Shown here: positions 19,771-31,200 of the stretch, one piece after another
Position numbering within the stretch: the stretch's first letter is position 1
Layout: the number at the start of each line of letters is the position of its first letter
NCBI GenBank assembly: GCA_011947345.1
Contig: JAAVTG010000842.1
Span: 1-45,584 of the forward strand
Source of the DNA: Phytophthora quininea
Taxonomy: Eukaryota; Oomycota; Peronosporomycetes; Peronosporales; Peronosporaceae
DNA length: 45,584 nt
Direction: 5' to 3'
Position numbers and translations under genes: made by a program
The notes under the pieces: generated by a model
What the model was told of the DNA's origin: nothing
What the model saw: only the letters and a program-made list of their open reading frames with translations
Databases searched by the model: none

Positions 19771-22700
19771 TTAGGCGCCAACGCCCACTAGTGCCAGCAA
19801 ATAGCACAGGCGCTTCTTATCCAGTGGCTTGGTGAAAGTGTCGGCTGGATTCTCACTGCCATTCACCTTTTGCAGATCGATCACTCCTTTTTCCACTTGA
19901 GCTCGGACAAAATGCCACCGCAACTCGATATGTCTGGTGCGTCGACTGTAGCTAGGGTTTGTTGCCATCACCAACGCAGCCTGATTATCAATTCCTCCAG
20001 TCTCTGTATAATCTCTTGCAAAATGTTGCTTTCAGCCACAGCTTCCATCGTAGCTTCACACGACGCTACATACTCCGCTTCTGCCGTCGATAGTGCCACG
20101 ATCGTTTGACGTCGAGACATCCACGAAATGGCCCCACCTGCTAGCGTAAAGACGAACCCCGTGGTGCTCTTACGGGTTTCTGGATCATTTGCCCAATCGC
20201 TGTCGCAGTAGCCTTTTAGCTCGATGCAGTTCACTCCTTCTTCAGGACAGGTGTAGCAGATACCGTAGTCAAGGCTGCCCGCCAGGTACCGAATCACTCG
20301 TTTGAGAGCTCCCACGTGTTTCGCCGACGGTCTTGCTACGAACCGACTCAGCTGCCCAACGGCAAACGCCAGATCCGGTCTCGTTCCCGTTGCTAGATAC
20401 ATTAACATGCCCACTGCTTGGCGGTATGGGAAACTGGTGTCCACTTCCTCATTCTCCTCAAGCGGAACCATTCTCATGTTAGTCTCCATGGGATTTCCAC
20501 TACGTGTGCTCTCTCAAATCCCAGCGTTTCCAAGATTTCTCTCGCGTACTTGCTTTGGCTAATCTTGATGCTATTGCTTGACTGCTTGACTTCGATCCCC
20601 AAGAATTGTGTCAAGTCTCCTTGGTCCTTGATTCCGTACGCCTGGTCGATGTCTTCAAACAGTTTGCATTTCGATTGAACATCGTTTGTGGCGACAACAA
20701 TATCGTCAACATAGATGAGCACGAGCATGATAATATCCCCATCAAATTTGTAGTACAGGCATGGCTCAGTAAGGGATCTGTGATACCCGCGGTCCAACAT
20801 CCATTTATTCAGTTCGCAGTTCCATTCCCTGCCAGATTGCCGTAACCCGTACAGCGCCTTCACCACAATGTACATGTGCCCATCAATTTCACATGGGAAT
20901 CCGTCAATGGACTTCAAGTACTGGCGTATGCCTAGCCAGGCATTGAGATACGCTGTGTTCACGTCTCCACCAAACAAAGTGAGGTGCAATATCACCGCAA
21001 GCGCCACCAGCATCCTAAAGGACGACATACGTGCCACCGGTGAAAAGGTTTCGATGAAGTCGATCCCCGATCTCTGATGGTTTCCAAAGCCACAGTTCGA
21101 GCCTTGAACCGTACCACATACCCTTGGAAGTCCGACTTCAACGCAAACACCCATCCAGTCCGGATTGGCTTGGCATCTTCTGGCACTTCTTCACTTGAGA
21201 TCTCCTCAATGACACCTTTCGCCTTCAGAGCTGCCATTTCTTCCAGCTCAGCTAGCCGCCAGAAGTCTGCATACTTAGATCGCATTGCTTCACGGTGGTT
21301 TCTCGGGATCTTCACTTGGTTTGTCTGTATGGGAGCACCATTTTTATCAAGGACACGTGAAGTCTTCTGCACCGCATTCACGACGTCATCATCCAGATAG
21401 TTCGGTCGGTGGCGTTCACGTGCTTCTCGCAAGCCAGCTCTCTTCCTTTTGGCCCCAGCTTGTTCGCACTGCGCTCCACTCTCGCCTCTTCCGACGGTGT
21501 TTCATCTCGGTGAGTACGCTTCCCAGTTTCCTTCTGACGCAACACCGCACTAGCATCAACCACGTCGTGTTTAGTTTGTTCGTCTTCAGGTACCGGTTGT
21601 TCACTGTCATCTTGTGAAGCAAGACCACTACTAACTGAACCATCATCGCTCTCCGCAATACTCCGTGCAGGTTGTTGGACGTCCGCTTCAGTTCCTTCCG
21701 ACTCGTCGACTTCCGAACCACACAACACCGTGACCGACTCGCTTCCATCGCACTCAGTTACATTTGATCCACCACTCTGCATGTTCCCACTGGTGCTTGG
21801 TTTATCTTGCAACTCTGTTAAAGCCGCCGCGATTGCGCTATCCACGCCATCAGCGGAGTCATCAACATCTCTGCCAGCACGTGTAGCATTGCTGCAACAA
21901 GAGACTGCTTCTATCCCTGGCTGCGTTACTTCATAATCTGCACTAACGGCATCATCAAACTCTTGAACGTAGCATGTCGATTTGGTCAACTGCCGTTTAT
22001 CATCCCCACGATCTACATTTTCCGTCCAATTTGTCTCGGCTTCCACATCATCGGTCAGTTCTTCGCCTCCCTCGAGCTCCATGGACTCGTCATTCACTGA
22101 TTCGATGATTGGGATTTCCGGATGCTGCTCAAAATGCAATGACTCGAGATCTTCTTCATGCTCTCCATGACTGCCATGCCTATCCCGGTACAGAATGTCT
22201 TCATCCACACGCAGGTCAGGAACAAACTTCACGGTTCTCTCAGCTGGAAAGAAGACCTTGCATCCGACGACGTCCTCTGCATAACCGAGAACAAACCAAC
22301 TCTGGCGTTTTCGTGATACTTACGACGACCTGGAGTCGGTGGAATGTGCACATATGCCAACGCTCCGAAAGTCCTGATGTGGTGAATATCTGGCTTCACT
22401 CCAAACATCATCTCGTGCGGAATGCCCTGAGTCCCCATATTGTAAACCCGATTCTTAACGTAGACAGCATTTCTCATTGCCTCAGGCCACAAACTACGTG
22501 GGAATCCAGCTTGGATCATCATCGCCTTTGTCATTCCAACTAGCGACTGATGTGTACGCTCACAGAGGTTCAGTTGCGAGCTTTTCGGACCCACCTTGAC
22601 GTGCTCAATGCCACGCGCTGCATACCAGCCGTCAATATCAGTGTTCACGAATTCCCCGCCCTTATCTGTCAGTACTTGGCCTACTTTGTGCGTTCGTTGT

Positions 22701-24567
22701 GCTTCGGCACCGAGGTTTCGTCCGACTTGCCTCTCCGCCCATAGGATATATTCCTTTAGGTGTTTGTTCACCACTTCGCTTGACTTGGTTGTCAGCATGT
22801 GAGTAGTAACAAACCGAGAGTATCCATCCATGATGACTAACACTGCTTCGTACCGTGTTCCGTTCCCTTTGCTTGGTATCAGGAGGTCGGCATACACTAC
22901 TTGGTTTGGACGCTTGAGCCCGCGATCAATTTCTTCCAACGCGGCTTTCTCTTTTGCTTTGCCAGGTGGCACGCATCACAAGCGTCTGACTTCCGCTGCG
23001 TAAGCATCATCCCTCGCACAAGCCCTTTGTCAACCATCGTCTTCAAGTACTGTGGACACGTGTGCGCCAACCGTTGATGCCACACTGCCAGAGGTGCAAT
23101 GCCCTCGACTGCCGTGAAATTACACAGATGACGATTTTGCGGTCCAAGTCTTCCTCCATTTGAAGGGTGCGTGACGTAAAACCCCCATGTTGCTTCCACT
23201 TGTCGAGCTATAGCTACTATAACACCTTCGTCCAGAATGTTGAAGTTGTGTGTGTCGCCATCATGTTCAAAGTCAAAACCTTGCTCGACAGCTCTTCCTG
23301 GCGAAAGAAGTCCATATTCAGCTCCAGGTACGTACAGAACGTCATCTAGCACCAATACTGATTGAACTCCATTCACATCCGTCACCAATTCAACGCTTCC
23401 TACTCCAACCACTCGGGTTGCCATATCTGCAGCAACTCCATGAATACTTTGCGAGTTACTCGTGTCCTCCGTAAATGCCACGAAGTACGATGGATTGCCA
23501 GTTACATGTGAGTTTGCTGCAGTATCGAAGTACCACCAGCCGCCGCTCGTGTCATACTCCGCTGTCTCAAGCTGATCTGGAGCTTCTTCGTGTTCTCTTT
23601 CCACGATCTCCAACTGCTCAACAGCTCCAGCTACGACTCCAACCTCCTCCTCCTCGCCTCCAGATTGCGGATTTGGTGATCCCGGACTAGTCTGATGAAT
23701 CGTAACATACCCACGCGCCTTCCGCTTTTGCTCACCTTCGTTCGCATCAGCGTCGCTTTGTTTCTTTCCTTTCTCAGGACAATCGACCTTTAAGTGCTCC
23801 GTGCTCTTGCAAATGAAGCACTTTCGTACCCTCTTTGATCCAGATCCAGAGTTTGGCTGGTCCTCCGATTTGCCCTTTTCTCCGCCTTTGTTCCCAGTAT
23901 TTCCACTGCTCTTCTGCCCTCCACGCTGTCCTCCACTATTCCGGCCACGATAAAATTCAGCTTGACGTGCAGACGCCGACCGAATCATCTCTCTCAACTT
24001 AGTGGGCGTGAACTTGCTAGAGTCAGCACTGTAGCGGACTGCGGTCTTCAAGCTCTCGAACTCATGTTGCTGTGGAAGGCTCTCCAGCAGCATCTCCACC
24101 ATGTCGATATCCGAGACATCGTACTTCAATGTCTTCAACTCCGTTCGGATATTAAACATTTTGCACAGGTGAAGATTTGCATCGCCTCCCGATGCCAGCT
24201 TCATGCTCCACAGCTCATTAACCAAGCGACGAGTCGTGTGAACTTTCACTGTTTCATTGGTCTTGTTCTCGAACAGATCCACCAATGCAGCCCATATTTC
24301 CGTTCCAGTCGCCTGATCCCTTATCTGCTGCAGAATATCTGCCGGTACAGACGTTCCTACCATGCGCCGGATCTGCAGTTGCTTCTTGTCGAAGTCATCC
24401 GTCCCGTGCGAAGTCGTAAGTGTGGCTCGTTTTATCTGGCCGCTTGCAACCTCCATCAGTCCCTTCTCATTGAAGACTGCTTCCATGGCCCATTTGTAGG
24501 TGTACCAGTCTTTACCATCCCAGTTCTTGGGCACGCCGTCGTTGTTGTACTTGAGCGGGACCGCCAT
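19771..24567 (-). CDS. Copia gag-pol polyprotein (frame-broken, about 1,600 residues)
   Basis: The gag ATG is at 24567. Gag (UBN2-like) carries a CX2CX4HX4C zinc knuckle, CFICKSTEHLKVDC, near 23779-23820. Protease is at WYFDTAANSHV (about 23506-23535). The integrase HHCC region is near 22975-23100 (WHQRLAH, CDACHLAK), with core residues in VYADLL, LTDKGGEF and LCERTHQS (about 22890, 22655, 22560). An acidic linker occupies about 21450-22200. RT has GIDFIETFSPVAR and LIYVDDIVVA (near 20710). RNase H shows GYCDSDWAND (about 20200) and STAEAEYVA, with the HIELRWHFVR/NPADTFTKPL end near 19850-19920 and stop at 19771. Frame changes near 22965, 22270, 21435, 21075, 20500 and 19985 each need one more base. 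No internal stop other than those caused by these shifts was seen, so an intact source element is likely. Confidence 0.92.
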
Positions 24568-24608
24568 CTGTAGCAGTTCCCGAGGCTCACTAGGAGGATG
24601 TCCGCACT

Positions 24609-24622
24609 TGGGCTCATAACCC
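24609..24622 (-). other. Primer-binding site matching initiator tRNA-Met anticodon arm
   Basis: The plus strand directly next to the 5' LTR reads TGGGCTCATAACCC. GGGCTCATAACCC is the anticodon stem-loop of yeast-type initiator tRNA-Met, CAT being the anticodon. A primer pairing here would have to be an internally cut tRNA (5' half), as described for Drosophila copia, not an intact 3' CCA end. Confidence 0.7.
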
Positions 24623-24836
24623 TGTTGTGATATGCACTCGCTACTCGAGATGACTTGCTCACAACAACGAAAAACGAAGACTAATTAGATTTTGCTTAGC
24701 GGCTTGGCGAAACCTCCTACCTCCTCCCACATTCCTGGTCGCGGATCCTGCTCGTCTCGCGCCGCCTCTCATACAACGGTCTGGTACGAACTCTGGCGTC
24801 GCTCCTACTGCCAGAGCACAGACTTGCGCTTCAACA
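24623..24836 (-). repeat. 5' LTR of the copia element
   Basis: 214 bp, with the same termini as the 3' LTR and one base different. It carries the element's promoter by position. Confidence 0.95.
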
Positions 24837-24841
24837 GAGGG

Positions 24842-25036
24842 ATTTTCCCAAGGGAGCTTTCATGAAACCTTACTCGTTGTCGCCAGGCGGAGCTGAGGTT
24901 CCGGCTATCGGTATTAACAGTCACCTTAACCCTATCGTTACCAAAAGTAACTTCGAGTACCTTTCTGTATGTGTATAGTGAGATCAAGGTAAAGAGTAGT
25001 CGCACCTCTCCAGCCATTGCAATATTTGGATTACTA
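24842..25036. other. Short unannotated flank of the copia insertion
   Basis: About 200 bp, AT-richer than the gene block. No gene or repeat is seen. Confidence 0.4.
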
Positions 25037-25345
25037 GTCCACCCTCTGGCCAATCACGTGGCAGGTCCCGCTATTGTGTCCGTCACGGTGCCGCTCTTCC
25101 GGTTGTTGCTCCACCTCGTCGACTTCGGCTTCTATGTCGATGACGTCGTCGTTGTGGTCCAGACCACTGAGGTCGTAATCGCTCGAATTGGTTATGATCG
25201 AAGCCTCATCACCTCCGTCCTCTCCTTGCTTCTAGTCGTCTACAGCCTTGGACGCAATGAAGGTCATCTTGGCGCACCTGGAGACCACGGACTGGATGAG
25301 GTTGTTCTTGCGCTTGATCCTGTCGCTCACCTGGCCTCGGCAGCA
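25037..25345 (-). pseudogene. Degenerate ORF remnant with acidic C-terminal segment
   Basis: One minus-strand frame reads VSDRIKRKNNLIQSVVSRC, then KMTFIASKAVDD, one TAG stop near 25234, and then an acidic stretch (EDGGDEASIITNSSDYDLSG, ...IDIEAEVDEVEQQ) to a stop near 25037. The composition is coding-like, with a basic block followed by an acidic one, but I do not recognise the family. No clean upstream start was found. It may be an end of a larger transposon-derived gene or unrelated sequence. Confidence 0.3.
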
Positions 25346-25657
25346 ATAACTGCGCAGCACGAGGAGAGCCAGAGGAATCGTCCGTCAGTGAATGGTGCTT
25401 CGATACGGTCTCGCAGGCCAGCTGGTTCGTCAAGGATGGTCGTCGTCAATCACTGTCGTTCGCACCGATGCCAAGCGGGAGCACGTAGCTCCGACGTGCG
25501 CTGTCAGCACTGCAACCAGCGAGAAATCTAACTGTGCTGTGCGACTGCACACAAAGAACGCCTGGGTCTGTGGTAGCTGCTGGTACCATGTTGAACGAGG
25601 AAGGAAATGCCACAACAATATCAAATGTTATCATATACGACTGCCTGTGTAAATGAC

Positions 25658-26775
25658 CTACGCAAACTCTGCTTGCTCGTTCTCGTGTTTCGAGCATCCG
25701 CACACACACTGGCAACACGGATCAAATCGTTTTGACCTGAGTGCCTTTGGCTCCAAGTGCTTCGGTCGGACTTTATCCCATTCAGGCGAGCTGTAGAAAC
25801 GGCACTTCTGACAAGTGCACGGGTGCCAGGATGACTCTAGTTCGAGCTCGTCAACCAAAACATCGACTTTTTCCATGGCATCATACAATGCTAGCCACAT
25901 GTTGTAATGATTTTGTAGGTAGAACCCTTCCACATAACGGTCCCTGAGCGCTGAACGAGAAACTCCAGGCGAAGCTTCCATTTTGATGTAGCGTTCAATG
26001 TGTCGGTCCTGCTTTGAACGCTGGAAGTTCAGTAGGTCGACTAAAAACTTTAGTCGCGCTCGAATCTGTGATCGTGTGATCTAAACCAATATATCTAAGT
26101 TAGCTGAAAAATCCCCCAAGCCATCAATGTCGTTACCTCTGAAAGTTCCAAGCAAGTGCGCAACCATCTCATCATCCACAGAAACTCATGAAAGCACTCC
26201 TCTTGCCCGCGGTGAATAGCTACGTGGAGATCATACATCTCCTTGACAGGTAGCGCTGCAACAAAGTCGTCGATATCGTTCGACGAATCGAACTTCTCCT
26301 CCGTTATCTGTACCATAGTTCATAACTCAGTGTATTTAGGCTACATGAAACACCAACAACTCACCCGTCCAGATACAGGAACAAATACCGGATATATTTC
26401 ATCAAAGTGGACGTCCTCGCCAGCACTAAAATGATTCGTGAACTTCAAAACTGTTAGTTTGAGCTGTTATAAACTTAGGGTTTGCTTTACCTGTGGGCTT
26501 AGAATCTTGCCATATATCGACCGTCCGTCGCTCGCAATTTTGTCACAGGAGACGCCAGCTGAGCTATAGCGTAAATAGTCTGAACCACACAATAGTAATG
26601 GCAAACACATACGTACTTTGATATCTTCGTCATCATGGCGGGTGTCAAACATCTTTCTAATGCGCTGCGCCTTTGCGGGTGGTGTCGTGCTCTCTTTCCG
26701 GCAATGAGTGGTTTTTCTTGGCCGCCTTTTGGTTAGACCAATATCTTTTGAAGGCGCCCTTTGATTGTGGTCCAT
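25658..26775 (-). CDS. Unrecognised four-exon gene, Cys-rich C-terminus, divergent from the piggyBac gene
   Basis: Model: exons 26775-26491, 26442-26365, 26307-26137 and 26065-25658. All are in phase 0 and joined over GT-AG introns of 48, 57 and 71 nt, giving 313 residues without any frame break. The N-terminus is basic (TKRRPRKTTHCRKES), a possible nuclear signal. The middle has DIDDFVAALPVKEMYDLHVA and a Trp/Met-rich helix (FHEFLWMMRWLRTCLELSE), followed by a long helical stretch. The last 60 residues are Cys-rich: WHPCTCQKC, then after a basic spacer CCQCVCGCSKH, a possible metal site. I do not recognise the family. The start is separated by 176 bp from the divergent transposase start at 26952, so the two may share a promoter and the gene may be carried by the transposon. 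Splice sites are inferred from phase and motifs only. Confidence 0.55.
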
Positions 26776-26951
26776 ATATTTTACAGTTATGAAGCTGCTT
26801 CTGCTGTATGATAAATAAATGTGTTGATCTTTCAAATTTTACGGCAACAGCACCGCATCTAAGTGTCAAGGCGCTCCATCCATATCTTTCGTTGCGACGT
26901 TTGGTGTGGCGAGGCCATTTGCGAGTTTGACATTGGGAACATTGAGGTGAA

Positions 26952-29900
26952 ATGGTTGGTAAAAGGAAACAACAGCTTGATGGTGGTGATTTCGGTCAAA
27001 AGAGACGGCTATCAACTCGAACGTTTAGACGGAGTGACGACATCACAAGAACTACGGGTACGAAATGAGCATTATGCGTAGAATTGGTCCCTATGCAGCA
27101 GGCTAACAACATTATTAGACACAGCCTACGATCGCGCCCTGTTTGGTGCCGTGTGGCCTGCGCTTCGTAAGGACGGGTGGTTTACCAAGCGCCCTCGGGG
27201 AAACAGTTTGAATGACGATTATCTTTACATTCGTCCTAATGGAAATCCGAATGGAAAAGCTGGTGTCGACTACTTTTTGGGAGAGCAGGCCCTTCTGGAA
27301 TATTACAATCGGGAACTGAAGGCGAATGGGGAAGGCTGTGTACTAACAGCTGTGAGCGAGAATATGGCGATTGATGAAAAATGTGCTCATACCTTGAGTC
27401 GAACGAGCGACAACAGCGCGCCCAATCTTTGGAGAGTGTAGTCAAACATTCCTTTCACCGACGTGAAAGTCCAGTTACGATTTCTGATGAAAATACCAGA
27501 CGACTTGCAAATTGCATTTCTGATGAGACTGAAGCTTATCTCCGCGATGCTGTGCCTCTAGAAGATGTCGCTGTGCCCACCAGCTCTGCACCCACAGCTG
27601 CTAAATGTGCGGTTTGTGAGGGGTATGTTCTACTGAGAGATCCTGTACAACATGCGGAAAATTCATGCATCACTTCTGCTCTCACGACGTATGCGTATCG
27701 CTGAACATTTGCGGATCTGATGGAAAGTCAATTGAAGATTTCGGAGACAGTTGCTACTGCAGCAAACAATGCTACTACACGAACGCCACAACGACAACAT
27801 GGACGGATAATAACCACTCTGCTTCGCTATCAGTTGTGCAGCCAGTCTCTGCGTTTGCACCAGCAGCGAATATTGCCCAGTCAAAACCATTATTGGCAGA
27901 TACCGCAGCGATTACATCCTATGAGGCAGCAACATCGAACGTGACGCAATCAACAAAGACAACGAAGAAGCCACAGAAGCAGCAGAAGCCGCGAAAAGCT
28001 ACTCCTAAGTCGAAAAAACAGTTTCGAAAAGCACCGCAAAATCACCCAGCAATGGTAAATCTCAACGCCGTAAACCAACCAAAGCAGCAGTTACAATCTC
28101 AGCAATGAAGGACGAGTTGATTCGCAGAGCAAAGGCTAGTGCGGAAAAATTTACTGGAGCTAGCGTTGCATTTTCACCCAGCCAAGAAGAATGGCTGCCA
28201 CGTCGACTGTACCGTGACGTTGGTTCGGCATACATGGTTGGTGTGGTGACCCGGTACAGATTGGTGAACGAAAAAATGCTGATGAAATTGCCGTTCCCTC
28301 GGTAAGTTATCAAATAATGTGGACAAACACTGCATTCCAGTCTAAAGACAACGTACACGTAATTTCCGAAGACATTTTGGTGCGTGGTATATGTCAATTT
28401 ACAAAACTGCAGAAACACACCTTACAGTTTGGTGAATCGTGGGTTTCGTTGTGCAATATGGTCCCAAACCTATCAAATATTGCTTCACTCACCGACGAAT
28501 GCGAAGAAATGGATGAACAAGGGTATCGAGAATCGGCAATTTACCGCGGAAGCAAAGAGTTACAACGATCTCTAAGTCCCGAAGAAGTCGAAAAAATCGA
28601 GTCGATGACATTTTCACCAACGGCGTCACTAGGGCAGCCACCAGGTTTATTCACACATCCAGATGGATCGTCGTTGACTGTGCTTCGGGATGAAAGTCGT
28701 CATGCATTTGGGAATTTAGCTACTTCCAGTTTTTCGCGTTCATTCCGTTGTCATTTTGGAGACAGGTGGTCGTGTTTACGAACGAATATGCAGACAACAG
28801 TGACTCTCCATCAAGTCGAAAGATCACGTTAGAAGAAACCATGAAGTTTCTTGGCATTCTTTGGTACATGACTTTGATCGACAAGGGTGAGATGAGAAAT
28901 TATTGGGAAGATGATACTGAAGCTAGTATATTTCCTGGAGCGCGGTCGACAAATTTGGAGACAATTATGACGTGGAAGAGATTTATCTACATCCGAAAAA
29001 CTTGAGTTTCCGTTCCCAAGTCACGCCTTCTGACATCCAGCGCGATCCTGCAGCTCGAATACGCCCTCTTATCAGTATGCTGAAATCTCGGTGTATTCGG
29101 CATGCTGTTCTTGGTCGGAATGTAGCTGTTGATGAAGCCAGTATTGCCTGTCGGTCGAGGTACGCTCGGCATATAATCGTGTTTAACCCCAAAAGCCAAC
29201 TGGCAAGTATCATTTCAAACTTTACGTTTGTTGCTGTTCAACGTCATGGTATGTTGCAAATTTCAAGCTCCATTGCGATAGTGAAATTGGTGAACGTTTG
29301 GGTGATGTAGTTTCACAATCTGAACTACAGCAAGTTACGGAATTGACATCCAAGTCAACCGACGTTCGAGCACATGTTCTCGAGGTTACCGCGTTCTTGA
29401 ATGGGTCTAATCGCATAGTCAACACTGACAATTTTTACACTTCGTGCATGCTACTTGAAAGTTTGAGAGCCGTTGGTCTCTACGGACGCGGAACCGTACG
29501 TAAGGGAAGCAAACATTTTCCAAGATTTACAATGGTGAAAAAGAAGGACAAGAAACCAAGAGGCTTCATGAAGCAAGGAGTATGTTCGGATAAGCATATC
29601 GTTGCAGCAAGTTGGGTTGATGGCGCAATTGTAAAGGTTATATCAAACGCCGATGCTTCTTCTCTTTCAACAGTTTATCGACGAATTGGAAACGAAAGCG
29701 TTGCATTTTCTGCCCCTTCATGTGTCAGTGAATACAATTCTGCCATGCAAGGCGTTGACCGTCACGACCAACTTCGAGGCCGTTTCTCGATAGCTGACGG
29801 CCACTCATTTCAAAAATGGCATAAAAACTTGCGATGGCAATGATTGATATCGCCCGATGCAACGCTTACATTTGTGATAAGTTGGCACGCGATTCCAATC

Positions 29901-30529
29901 TGGACAGGCCAACACAACCTGATGTCCCGCAGAAGTCTGCAGTTCGTGATAAGCACAGGATGTTTGTAATTTCTCTTGTCAGGGAATTGTTCAATGGAGA
30001 GTGGGAAAGATGTATTGAGAGTGAGGACGGAATAATATATGACACCGCAACTACTACACCAAATGCATCAAACAACAGGGCCATGGACCGTGACGAACCA
30101 CAGCAAAACCCGGGTGGCTCGGCTGACCAACCGCTAACCTGCGTGGCGAAAGAATCGTGGGTTGTGCTGCAAGGAAGAAGTCGGTCAATGCGGAAATGTG
30201 CTGTGTGCAAATTTGAAGGCCGCGAAGCTACGCAGAAAACAGATTATTGTGAGACGCATGGTGTCGCGCTCTGTAAACGCACATATCCCGTCGATACTTC
30301 CAAGCAGCACTTGTGTCAACAAGAATCATGGACGTGCTGGCAGAAGTTCCACATATTTTATCTACCTCAACAAGTGTATACCATCGATGGTAACTTGAGA
30401 AGAAAATCTCCGATTTACAAAGCTCAGGCACCTTTCCTAAAAGCAATCAGGGTAAAGAAAACTAAAAGAAAGATAAGAGCTTGGCATGATCAAAGCGAAA
30501 TAGATAATTTGCAAAACGTACGCATCTAA
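26952..30529 (+). CDS. PiggyBac-like transposase gene with N-terminal finger domains (frame-broken)
   Basis: Exon 1 (26952-27057) encodes a basic start (MVGKRKQQLDGG...QKRRL). A 61-nt intron (27058-27118) with CTAAC branch site and TTAG end follows. Then comes a domain with WPALRKDGWFTKRP and NPNGKAGVDYFLGEQALLEYY, common in oomycete piggyBac proteins, and a Cys/His finger at 27606-27765 (CAVC, CTTCGKFMHHFC, CYCSKQC). After a Lys/Gln/Pro-rich linker comes the DDE core: FIPLSFWRQVVVFTNEYA, NVAVDEAS (Asp 29131-29133), IVNTDNFYTS (Asp 29427-29429) and MQGVDRHDQLRGR (Asp 29757-29759). A C-terminal Cys-rich finger (CAVCKFEG...CETHGVALC) precedes the stop at 30529. About seven frame breaks (near 27640, 28050, 28295, 28735, 29000, 29195, 29830) each need one base. 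A GT-AG intron may lie at 27352-27398. Terminal inverted repeats were not found. Confidence 0.8.
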
Positions 30530-31052
30530 TGACTTCTTCGTGGCAGGGAAAGAAGATAGAGAAATTAGTACCGCAGTATCCTGACGATGATTTGCAGGCC
30601 GCTTTGTGGACGTGGGGAATGGTGGGGCAAACACAATCCCGTTGAGAAAGTGGAAGTAGCGCGGACTGTGTCAGCTGAGCACTAGAGCGACGTGAAGATG
30701 GCGATGTATAAGGTGCTAGGAGCCGCGCTGATTCGCTCTGAAGTGAGGCACAATCACGAGCGTTCGCCAACACCGAGCATCGACAGAACCAAAACGCCAC
30801 CGAGATTGTGTCTAAACAGCGGGGTGGTCACACTAGAGTAACAAAGCATGCAGATCGTATTCAGTGATCGGTTGAAACAAATACAGAGAGCAAAACATCA
30901 CACTCCACCGCAAGTACTTAGTATTTGTAAAGGCAAACTTCGAGCAAGTAGAATAGGGTAAAGCGTAACCACAGTGTGGACCAAATATATACACATTTGT
31001 ATGGAAGAGTAACGTATAGGTTACACTGTAATTGAATTCAAATATCGCAAAG
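30530..31052. other. Unannotated 3' flank of the transposase gene
   Basis: About 520 bp without a supported ORF. It becomes AT-rich after 30830. It probably includes the transposon's 3' end, but no TTAA-bounded inverted repeat could be paired with the left side. Confidence 0.4.
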
Positions 31053-31200
31053 TGGTCGCATGGCATTCCGACCAAAACGGGATATGGTCGCATGGCATTC
31101 CGACAAGAACGGGATATGGTCGCATGAAATTCCGACGGGGGTATGGTCGTGGTATTCCGACCAAAACGGGATACGGTCGCATGGCATTCAGACCTAAACA
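31053..31200. repeat. Short tandem repeat, 32-bp unit, about 4.5 copies
   Basis: The unit begins TGGTCGCATGGCATTCCGAC and continues with CAAAACGGGATA. Copies start at 31053, 31085, 31117, 31144 and 31174; the third is shortened by 5 bp and the fourth by 2. Within each unit GGTCG and CGACC form a small palindrome around a 10-bp spacer. Confidence 0.85.

Larger units (their letters stand above)
19523..24841 (-). mobile_element. Complete Ty1/copia LTR retrotransposon with 5-bp target duplication
   Basis: Two 214-bp LTRs (19528-19741 and 24623-24836) flank a gag-pol coding region on the minus strand. Each LTR has perfect TGTTG...CAACA ends. The element is bordered by direct repeats GAGGG at 19523-19527 and 24837-24841, the target-site duplication. 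The domain order is gag, protease, integrase, reverse transcriptase, RNase H, which defines Ty1/copia (integrase before RT). The LTRs differ at one position only (A at 19734 against G at 24829), which indicates a recent insertion. Internal frame breaks are described under the polyprotein. Confidence 0.96.

Noticed and set aside
24609..24622. tRNA-Met gene fragment
   Set aside because: Only the anticodon arm is matched and it abuts the LTR. A primer-binding site explains it.
26580..26616. 37-nt intron in the first exon of the 25658-26775 gene
   Set aside because: Removing it breaks the phase, while the ORF reads through cleanly without it.
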